Positions 6,882-12,815 of a stretch of 14,479 nt of DNA are shown here, piece after piece (the stretch's first letter is position 1; each line of letters begins with the position of its first letter). The DNA comes from BQJD01 sp965652415 (lineage in GTDB: Bacteria; Pseudomonadota; Gammaproteobacteria; Arenicellales; CAJQKF01): contig CBFGVH010000074.1 of the NCBI GenBank assembly GCA_965652415.1, forward strand, positions 1-14,479. Direction: 5' to 3'. The notes under the pieces are model-generated. The model made no database searches, was not told where the DNA came from, and was given only the letters and a program-made list of their open reading frames with translations. The position numbers and the translations under genes were made by a program.

Positions 6882-6910
6882 ACGCGCGCAGCCGGCGTAC
6901 GCATCCCGAC

Positions 6911-7447
6911 ATGAACGAAGACCACGACACAGTCGCCCGACACTTCGACGAGCTCGACGAACAGCTTCGCACCCACGGCACGGGCGCGGGCCTGGCCGAG
7001 ATCCACGGCATGGCCTCGGGGCTGGTGTGCGCGGGCCGTACCACCAGCCGCGACGAGGACTGGCGCGCGCTGCTCGGCGAGGATGCGGTCGAACGCGGCA
7101 CGCGGCGGGTGCTCGATGCCGCGTTCTCCCTCGCGCTTCGCTCCCTTGGCGCCGACGACTTCGCCTTCGCGCCGTTGCTGCCCGGCGACGAGGCCCCCAT
7201 CTCCCGACGCATCGAGTGCATCGCCGACTGGTGCAGCGGCTTCCTGCAGGGCTGGCAGCTGGCCGGCGGCGAGAGCGCCGACGGCGTTGCCGCCGAGGCG
7301 CTGGGCGACATCCGCCGGATCGCGGGAATCGTGCCCGACGACGAGGATGCCGAAACCCAGCGCGGCCACCTGGTGGAAATCGAGGAATACCTGCGCGTCG
7401 CCGCCCAGATCCTGTACGACGGCGCCGAATCGCCCCGCAATCCCTGA
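6911..7447 (+). CDS. ygfB: YgfB/UPF0149 (YecA-type) family protein
   Basis: Protein of 178 residues, mostly helical, of the UPF0149 family. Recognisable blocks are LAEIHGMASGLVCAG (about 28-42), FAPLLPGD, the central IADWCSGFLQGWQLAG (about 104-119) and the C-terminal EIEEYLRVAAQILYD. E. coli YgfB has about 190 residues. In Pseudomonas aeruginosa YgfB was reported to modulate expression of an amidase gene and beta-lactam tolerance, but its biochemical role is not settled. It is the first gene of the run ygfB-pepP-ubiH-ubiI, divergent from the zapA operon, as in Pseudomonas. The ATG at 6911 was chosen because the conserved region begins about 10 residues later. No good Shine-Dalgarno precedes it, so leader-poor translation is possible. 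Confidence 0.9.
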   Translation: MNEDHDTVARHFDELDEQLRTHGTGAGLAEIHGMASGLVCAGRTTSRDEDWRALLGEDAVERGTRRVLDAAFSLALRSLGADDFAFAPLLPGDEAPISRRIECIADWCSGFLQGWQLAGGESADGVAAEALGDIRRIAGIVPDDEDAETQRGHLVEIEEYLRVAAQILYDGAESPRNP

Positions 7448-7478
7448 CCCGCAACCGACGATCGCCATATCCCGACCG

Positions 7479-8780
7479 ATGAACAAGTCCATATTCAAAA
7501 AGCGCCGCCAGGAACTCATGCGGATGATGGAAAACGGCATCGCCGTGATCCCCACCGGCAGCGAGATGCCGCGAAACGGCGACGTCCATTATCGCTTCCG
7601 CCCCGACAGCGATTTCTACTACCTGAGCGGCTTTGCCGAGCCCGATGCCTGCATCGTGCTGGCCCCGGGCCGCGAGCACGGCGAGTACATCCTGTTCTGC
7701 CGCGAAAAGGACCCGGAGCGCGAACTGTGGGACGGCCGGCGTGCCGGCCTCGAGGGCGCCGTGTCCGACTTCGGGGCCGACGATGCCTTCCCGATCGACG
7801 ATATCGACGAGATCCTGCCCGGTCTGCTCGAGAACCGCGACCGGGTGTACTGCACCATGGGCCGATTCGCCGAGTTCGACACCCGGTTGATCCACTGGCT
7901 CAACGAGGTGCGCACCAAGAGCCGCAGCGGCGTGCACGCCCCGGCCGGGCTTGTGGACATCGGCCACCTGCTGCACGAGATGCGGCTGGTCAAGCGGGCC
8001 GAGGAGGTGCGCCTCATGCGCCGCGCGGCCCAGGTGTCGGCCAGGGCCCACCAGCGGGCGATGCGGGCATGCCGTCCGGGCATGTACGAGTACCAGGTCG
8101 AGGCCGAGCTCGAATACGAGTTTCGCCTCGGCGGCAGCCATTACCCGGCCTACCCGTCCATCGTCGCCGGAGGCGCCAATGCCTGCATCCTGCACTACAC
8201 CGAGAACTCCGAGAAGCTTCGCGACGGCGACCTGCTGCTCATCGACGCCGGCGCCGAGATCGACTGCTACGCCGCCGACATCACCCGCACGTTCCCCGTC
8301 AACGGCCGCTTCTCGGCGCCGCAGCGCGCCCTGTACGAGATCGTGCTCGCCGCCCAGCACGACGCCATCGCCGCCTGCGTCGCCGGCAACACGTGGAACG
8401 ATCCCCACGACACCGCCGTGCGCACCCTGTGCGCGGGACTGGTCGACGCCGGCCTGCTCAAGGGCACGGTGGACGACGCCATCGAGCAGCAGACCTACCG
8501 CCGCTTCTACATGCATCGCACCGGCCACTGGCTGGGGATGGACGTGCACGACGTCGGCGACTACAAGATCGCCAACGAGTGGCGCACCCTGGAGCCGGGC
8601 ATGACGCTCACCGTGGAACCGGGACTGTACGTGGCGGCGGCCGACGACGTCGACCCGCGCTTTCACAACATCGGCATCCGCATCGAGGACAACGTGCTGA
8701 TCACGAAGAACGGCCCGGACGTGCTGACCACCGAGGCGCCCAAGGCGATCGACGACATCGAGGCGCTGATGGCCTCATGA
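7479..8780 (+). CDS. pepP: Xaa-Pro aminopeptidase (aminopeptidase P II)
   Basis: Cytoplasmic metalloprotease that removes an N-terminal residue when proline follows; 433 residues, close to E. coli PepP (441). The N-terminal creatinase-like domain spans about 1-165 and the pita-bread catalytic domain about 170-425. All five metal ligands are visible: Asp256 (LLIDAG), Asp267 (AADITRTF), His350 (RTGHWLGMD), Glu380 (TLTVEPGLY) and Glu403 (IRIEDN). His357 in DVHD and the HYTEN motif are also present. The ATG at 7479 gives the typical N-terminus MNKSIFKKRRQELM; no strong ribosome site is seen. It follows ygfB by 31 bp and overlaps ubiH by 4 bp (ATGA). The link of pepP with ubiquinone genes is conserved in gammaproteobacteria, though its functional sense is unclear. 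Confidence 0.96.
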   Translation: MNKSIFKKRRQELMRMMENGIAVIPTGSEMPRNGDVHYRFRPDSDFYYLSGFAEPDACIVLAPGREHGEYILFCREKDPERELWDGRRAGLEGAVSDFGADDAFPIDDIDEILPGLLENRDRVYCTMGRFAEFDTRLIHWLNEVRTKSRSGVHAPAGLVDIGHLLHEMRLVKRAEEVRLMRRAAQVSARAHQRAMRACRPGMYEYQVEAELEYEFRLGGSHYPAYPSIVAGGANACILHYTENSEKLRDGDLLLIDAGAEIDCYAADITRTFPVNGRFSAPQRALYEIVLAAQHDAIAACVAGNTWNDPHDTAVRTLCAGLVDAGLLKGTVDDAIEQQTYRRFYMHRTGHWLGMDVHDVGDYKIANEWRTLEPGMTLTVEPGLYVAAADDVDPRFHNIGIRIEDNVLITKNGPDVLTTEAPKAIDDIEALMAS

Positions 8781-10018
8781 GCGGCCTTGTGAGCGAGGAG
8801 TTCGATCTCGTCATCGTCGGCGGCGGTCTCGCCGGGGCGAGCCTCGCGGCCGCCGTCGGCGGCGCCGGGCGCCGCATCGCCGTGATCGAGCCGTTCCCCG
8901 CCGGCGACGAGCGCCAGCCGAGCTTCGACGAACGCACCATCGCCCTCACCTGGGCCTCGCGGCGGGTGTTCGAGGGCCTCGGCGCCTGGCCGGCGCTCGG
9001 CGACGACGCCTGCCCCATCACCTCGATCCACATCAGCGACCGCGGTCACTTCGGCGCGGCGCGCCTCACCGCCGCCGACGCCGGTACCGCGGCGCTCGGC
9101 TACGTGGTGCCGGCGCGCCGTCTCGGCGCGGCGCTCGCAGCACGGCTCGACGCGCTCGAAGGCGTCGACCTGGTCTGCCCGGCCACGGCCGAGCGCCTCG
9201 AGCGCAGCGACGGCGCGGTCGCCGTGACCCTCGGCGACGGCCGCCGGCTCGAGGCACCGCTGGTGGTGCTCGCCGACGGCGGCCGCTCGGCGCTCGGCAC
9301 CGAGGCCGGCCTCGCCCTGCCGCTTCGCCACTACCCGCACAAGGCCCTGGTGGCCGTCGTCGGAATCGATCGCGATCACGGCCATCGCGCCTTCGAGCGC
9401 TTCACCGAGCATGGGCCGTTGGCGCTGCTGCCGGTAACGGGCCGACGCATGGCGGTGGCATGGACCCTGCCAGGGGAGGTGGCGGAAACGCTGCGCACGG
9501 CCGCGGACGATGTCTTTCTCGCCGCCCTCCAGGACGGCTTCGGCGATCGCGCCGGGCGCTTCGTTCGCGCCGGTGGGCGCCGCGTGTACCCGCTGTCCCT
9601 CGGCCGCCTGGCCCGGCCGGCCGCCGCTCGCGTGGTCGCCATCGGCAACGCCGCCCACATCGTCCACCCGGTGGCCGGGCAGGGCTTCAACCTGGGCCTT
9701 CGGGACGTGGCCGAACTCGCCGACCTCCTGGTCGCCGCGTGGCGCGACGGCGAGGACATCGGCGCCGATATGCTTCTGGATCGCTACGCCGCCTCGCGCG
9801 CGGCGCAGACCCGGCGCGTGAGCGCGTTCACCGACGGGCTGATCTCGCTGTTCACCAGTTCCGGGCTCGGTCCCCTGCGCGGACTGGGACTCGCCGCAGT
9901 GGACCGGATGCCCCCGTTGCGGCGTTTCTTCCTGGGCCGCACCATGGGGCTGGCCGGCCGCCTGCCGCGCCTCACCCGCGGGCTCGGCGCCTGGACGCGG
10001 CCCCGGCAGGCGCCGTGA
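8777..10018 (+). CDS. ubiH: 2-octaprenyl-6-methoxyphenol hydroxylase UbiH
   Basis: FAD-dependent class A monooxygenase of ubiquinone biosynthesis, adding a hydroxyl to the ring using O2 and a reductant; 413 residues (E. coli UbiH 392). The FAD dinucleotide motif VIVGGGLAGASLA is at about 12-24, the UbiH-type segment DERTIALTWASRRVFEGLG at 51-69, the ADGGRS motif at 166-171, and the third FAD motif at 290-310, beginning IGNAAHIVHPVAGQG and continuing FNLGLRD. Asn in GNAAH, instead of the GDAAH common in related hydroxylases, also occurs in E. coli UbiH and favours UbiH over UbiI/UbiF. The gene begins inside the pepP stop (ATGA) and ends inside the next start (GTGA), so it is coupled on both sides. 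The C-terminal 40 residues are basic and less conserved. Confidence 0.93.
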   Translation: MSGLVSEEFDLVIVGGGLAGASLAAAVGGAGRRIAVIEPFPAGDERQPSFDERTIALTWASRRVFEGLGAWPALGDDACPITSIHISDRGHFGAARLTAADAGTAALGYVVPARRLGAALAARLDALEGVDLVCPATAERLERSDGAVAVTLGDGRRLEAPLVVLADGGRSALGTEAGLALPLRHYPHKALVAVVGIDRDHGHRAFERFTEHGPLALLPVTGRRMAVAWTLPGEVAETLRTAADDVFLAALQDGFGDRAGRFVRAGGRRVYPLSLGRLARPAAARVVAIGNAAHIVHPVAGQGFNLGLRDVAELADLLVAAWRDGEDIGADMLLDRYAASRAAQTRRVSAFTDGLISLFTSSGLGPLRGLGLAAVDRMPPLRRFFLGRTMGLAGRLPRLTRGLGAWTRPRQAP

Positions 10019-11199
10019 CAAGGCCCGAACCCCTCGACGTTCTCGTCACCGGCGGCGGTATTGCCGGCACCGTGGCGGCGGTGGCGTTCGCGAGCCGCGG
10101 CTTCGCCACCGCCCTGCTCGACCCCGATCCGCCGCGGCGACCGGGCGGTGCGTATGCACCGCGAGTTTCCTCGATCAACCCGGCCTCTGAATCGCTGCTC
10201 GCCGGCACGGGAATCTGGCGCCTGGTACAGCGCGGTCGGGTGTCGCCGTTCGAGCGCATCGAGGTTTTCACCGACGACGGCGCGCAGGCGATCGCCTTCG
10301 ACGCAGCCGACGCCGGACTCGCCCACCTGGCGTGCATCGTCGAGAACGACCTCGTTGCCGCCGCCGCCCGCGAACGGCTCGACGAGATGGCCGACTTTCA
10401 CGCGCTGCCGCCGGCGGCGCTGGCCGAAATGCGGCGCGCCGGCGAACTCACCGAAGTCGTCACCACGACGGGCGACACCCTGGCCTGCCGCCTGCTGGTC
10501 GCCGCCGACGGCGCCGACTCGACGGTGCGACGCCTGGCCGGGATCGGCCGCGACGTCTTCGACTACCGGCAGCAGGCGGTGGTGGCGCGGGTCGTTCCGG
10601 AACGTCATCACGGCGCCACCGCGCGCCAGAAGTTCCTGGCCGCGGGTCCGCTCGCCTTTCTGCCGCTGGCCGACGGCAGCTGCTCGATCGTCTGGTCCCT
10701 GGACAACGAGAGCGCAGCCGGGGTCATGTCCCTGGACGACGCCGCGTTCGCCGACCGCCTGGAGCGGGAATTCGACGGTCGGCTCGGGCGGATTCTCGAA
10801 TGCGAGCGCCGCTACGCGTTCGCCCTGCGGCGTGCTCACGCCCGGCGCTATTACGCAGAGGGCGTGGCGCTGGTCGGCGACGCCTGCCACACCGTCCATC
10901 CGCTGGCGGGCCTCGGCGCCAACCAGGGCATCGCCGATGCCGCCGCCCTCGCCGACGCCGCCAGCCGCGCCCGCGACGCCGGCCAGCGGTTCTTCGCCGA
11001 GCGCGTGCTGGCCACGTACCAGCGCCGGCGCCGCCCTGCAAACCGCGCCGTGCTGGCGGCCATGGACCTGTTTCACCTCGGGTTCGCGGGCGAACCATCC
11101 CTGCCGGCGGAACTGGCGGCGCGGCTGATGCGGCTCGCCGACGCCAGCGCCACGGCGAAGCGATTCTTCATCCGTCGGGCGGGGGGACTCGCGCCCTGA
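10015..11199 (+). CDS. ubiI: UbiI/VisC-type FAD-dependent ubiquinone hydroxylase
   Basis: Second member of the UbiH/UbiF/VisC family, 394 residues (E. coli UbiI 400). FAD motifs: GGGIAG (13-18), ADGADSTVRR (164-173) and GDACHTVHPLAGLGANQG (288-305). UbiI-like stretches are APRVSSINPASESLL (48-62), HLACIVENDLV (104-114), QKFLAAGPLAFLPLADGSCS (205-224) and IVWSL (225-229), close to E. coli UbiI. UbiI hydroxylates C5 of the ring in aerobic ubiquinone synthesis. The third FAD motif is slightly atypical: Cys for Ala in GDAAH, and GLG for the usual GQG. The start is GTG at 10015, overlapping the ubiH stop by 4 bp, which keeps the beta strand before GGGIAG. Because UbiH-family proteins differ in ring position between lineages, the exact carbon (C1, C5 or C6) cannot be assigned. 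No ubiF or coq7 lies in the window. Confidence 0.87.
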   Translation: MTRPEPLDVLVTGGGIAGTVAAVAFASRGFATALLDPDPPRRPGGAYAPRVSSINPASESLLAGTGIWRLVQRGRVSPFERIEVFTDDGAQAIAFDAADAGLAHLACIVENDLVAAAARERLDEMADFHALPPAALAEMRRAGELTEVVTTTGDTLACRLLVAADGADSTVRRLAGIGRDVFDYRQQAVVARVVPERHHGATARQKFLAAGPLAFLPLADGSCSIVWSLDNESAAGVMSLDDAAFADRLEREFDGRLGRILECERRYAFALRRAHARRYYAEGVALVGDACHTVHPLAGLGANQGIADAAALADAASRARDAGQRFFAERVLATYQRRRRPANRAVLAAMDLFHLGFAGEPSLPAELAARLMRLADASATAKRFFIRRAGGLAP

Positions 11200-11216
11200 C
11201 GCGGGACGGGCGTGTC

Positions 11217-11236
11217 CGGGCGAATTCGTGCGCCCG
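11217..11236 (+). other. Hairpin after ubiI
   Basis: CGGGCG (11217-11222) can pair with CGCCCG (11231-11236) around an 8-base loop, 17 bases after the ubiI stop. There is no following T-run, so it is not a typical intrinsic terminator. It lies just upstream of the putative fur promoter. Confidence 0.3.
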
Positions 11237-11262
11237 CAACTCGTTGGACGCACCGAATGCGG

Positions 11263-11268
11263 TATCAT
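11263..11268 (+). promoter_or_regulatory. Possible -10 element of the fur promoter
   Basis: TATCAT lies 34 bases before the fur ATG, in the 103-bp gap after ubiI. TTGGAC at 11244-11249 would be a fair -35, but the spacing is only 13 bp, so the pairing is doubtful. No Fur box (GATAATGATAATCATTATC-like) is visible to suggest autoregulation. Confidence 0.4.
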
Positions 11269-11302
11269 CGGCCGCACCTCAAATCGATTCCGGCGGCACA
11301 CC

Positions 11303-11776
11303 ATGGGCTTTACCACAGACCTTAAGAAGGCCGGCCTGAAGACCACCCGGCCGCGCCTGAAAATCCTGAACATCCTTGAGACCGCCGACATCCGCCACCT
11401 GAGCGCCGAGGACGTGTACAAGATCCTGCTCGAATCCGGCGACGAGATCGGCCTGGCCACCGTGTACCGCGTGCTCACCCAGTTCGAGGGCGCGGGACTC
11501 GTCATCCGCCACAACTTCGAGGGCGGGCGCTCGGTGTTCGAACTCAACGACGAGTCCCACCACGACCACATGGTGTGCCTTGAGTGCGGGCGCGTGTTCG
11601 AATTCTTCGACCGCACCATCGAGGAACGCCAGCGGCAGATCGCCGAGCAGGCCGGGTTCACCATCGACGACCACTCACTGTACCTGTACGGCGTGTGCCG
11701 CGGGTTTCGCGACTCAGGCAAATGTTCATGGTCCGACAAGCTCGGCGAAGGGATCTTTCGCCTGAAACAGAAGTAG
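11303..11776 (+). CDS. fur: Ferric uptake regulator Fur
   Basis: Iron-responsive DNA-binding repressor, 157 residues (E. coli 148). It aligns with E. coli Fur through most of its length: LKKAGLKTTRPRLKIL (8-22), SAEDVYK, EIGLATVYRVL (48-58), IRHNFEGGRSVFEL (68-81) and SHHDHMVCLECGRVFEF (85-101). Metal-site residues are present: His32, Glu80, His87 and His89, plus His86, Asp88, Glu107 and His124. The Cys92-Cys95 structural zinc pair is intact. The C-terminus departs from the norm: after SLYLYG come Cys132 and Cys141 eight residues apart (E. coli has four between), followed by a basic/hydrophobic tail without the His- and Glu-rich end. The ATG at 11303 gives the usual Fur N-terminus; the frame is open 25 codons further upstream, but that covers the promoter region. 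It is followed at 61 bp by a PfkB-family kinase. Confidence 0.95.
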   Translation: MGFTTDLKKAGLKTTRPRLKILNILETADIRHLSAEDVYKILLESGDEIGLATVYRVLTQFEGAGLVIRHNFEGGRSVFELNDESHHDHMVCLECGRVFEFFDRTIEERQRQIAEQAGFTIDDHSLYLYGVCRGFRDSGKCSWSDKLGEGIFRLKQK

Positions 11777-11783
11777 ACCCGTC

Positions 11784-11804
11784 CGGGTCGCGCGACGCGG
11801 CCCG
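11784..11804 (+). terminator. Strong GC hairpin between fur and the PfkB kinase gene
   Basis: A 9-bp stem CGGGTCGCG/CGCGGCCCG (one G-U pair) with a 3-base CGA loop starts 7 bases after the fur stop. There is no T-run downstream, so it may act as a weak terminator or a 3'-end stabiliser for fur mRNA and not as a full intrinsic terminator. Confidence 0.4.
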
Positions 11805-11837
11805 GCTCCCGCCGCCGCCAACCGGAGAAACTGAAAC

Positions 11838-12773
11838 TTGGCCACGCTGATCTGCGGCTCGTTCGCCTACGACACCATCATGGTGTTCCCCGATTCCTTC
11901 CGCAACCACATCCTGCCCGAGCAGGTGCACATCCTGAACGTGTGCTTCATGGTTCCCGAGATGCGCCGCGAGTTCGGCGGCTGCGCCGGCAACATCGCCT
12001 GCAACCTGCACATGCTCGGCGGCGATGCGCTGCCCATGGGCACGGTCGGCCACGACTTCGGGCCGTACCGCGAGTGGCTCGCCCGCCAGGGAATCCGAGA
12101 CGACCACGTCACCGAGTTGCCCGACACCTACACCGCGCAGGCGTTCATCACCACCGACATGGACGACAACCAGATCACGGCGTTTCATCCGGGCGCCATG
12201 TCGGGAGCGCACCACAACCACGTGCGCGACGTGCCCGGCATCGACCTCGGCATCGTATCCCCCGACGGCCGCGACGCCATGCTCCAGCACGCCCGCGAGT
12301 TCGCCGAGCGTTCCGTGCCGTTCGTGTTCGACCCCGGCCAGGGGCTGCCGATGTTCGACGGCGGGGAACTCGACAACTTCATCGATGCCGCCGAGTGGGT
12401 GGTGGTCAACGACTACGAGTCGAGGCTCCTGCAGGAGAAGACCGGGCACTCGCTCGAGGCCATCGCGTCGCGGGTCGCGGCGCTGGTCGTCACCCGGGGC
12501 GCCGAGGGTTCGGTGGTCCACGCCGCCGGCGACGTGATCGACATTCCCGCCGTCACCGCGGACGATCCGGTCGACCCGACCGGCTGCGGCGACGCCTTCC
12601 GGGGCGGCATGCTGTACGGCCTCGCCCAGGGCTTCGACTGGCCGACCACCGGGCGCATCGCGTCGCTGATGGGATCGATCAAGATCGCCAGCCACGGCAC
12701 CCAGAACCACTCGGTGACGCCCGCGGAATTCGCCGAGCGGTTCCGCGAGGAATTCGGCTACTCCTACGCCTGA
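11838..12773 (+). CDS. PfkB-family carbohydrate/nucleoside kinase (adenosine kinase-like)
   Basis: Ribokinase-fold kinase of 311 residues. The PfkB first signature region is EFGGCAGNIACNLHMLGGDA (45-64) with GTVGHDFGPY following. The NxxE magnesium motif is NDYE (191-194). The second signature is DPTGCGDAFRGG (246-257), with Asp252 as the likely catalytic base. Similar proteobacterial proteins are often annotated as adenosine kinase, which would make AMP from adenosine and ATP, but the substrate cannot be read from the sequence. The start is TTG at 11838, with GGAGA ending 9-10 bases upstream, giving LATLICGSFAYDTIMVF, a typical first strand; the first ATG (Met15) would remove that strand. 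It lies 61 bp after fur and 42 bp before the transporter gene, so the three may be partly cotranscribed. Confidence 0.88.
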   Translation: MATLICGSFAYDTIMVFPDSFRNHILPEQVHILNVCFMVPEMRREFGGCAGNIACNLHMLGGDALPMGTVGHDFGPYREWLARQGIRDDHVTELPDTYTAQAFITTDMDDNQITAFHPGAMSGAHHNHVRDVPGIDLGIVSPDGRDAMLQHAREFAERSVPFVFDPGQGLPMFDGGELDNFIDAAEWVVVNDYESRLLQEKTGHSLEAIASRVAALVVTRGAEGSVVHAAGDVIDIPAVTADDPVDPTGCGDAFRGGMLYGLAQGFDWPTTGRIASLMGSIKIASHGTQNHSVTPAEFAERFREEFGYSYA

Positions 12774-12815
12774 GCCGCGCCGGGTGGCCGTGTCCGGATC
12801 ATCAGGTAGCCGATC

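Noticed and set aside
6768..6910. Possible 5' extension of ygfB or the coiled-coil gene into the divergent gap
   Set aside because: The added residues are Arg/Pro/Gly-rich and match no family N-terminus. Promoters for both directions must fit in this gap.
6819..8666. Minus-strand open frame of 615 codons across ygfB and pepP
   Set aside because: It is antisense to two conserved genes, rich in His, Val, Gly and Arg, and has no motif. The PepP metal ligands are all on the plus strand.
11200..11302. Search for a Fur box upstream of fur
   Set aside because: No AT-rich GATAAT-type palindrome is visible; the sequence is mostly GC-rich apart from the possible -10.
9784..11739. Minus-strand open frame of 651 codons opposite ubiH, ubiI and fur
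   Set aside because: It crosses three clear plus-strand genes and contains no recognisable domain; a GC-driven artefact.
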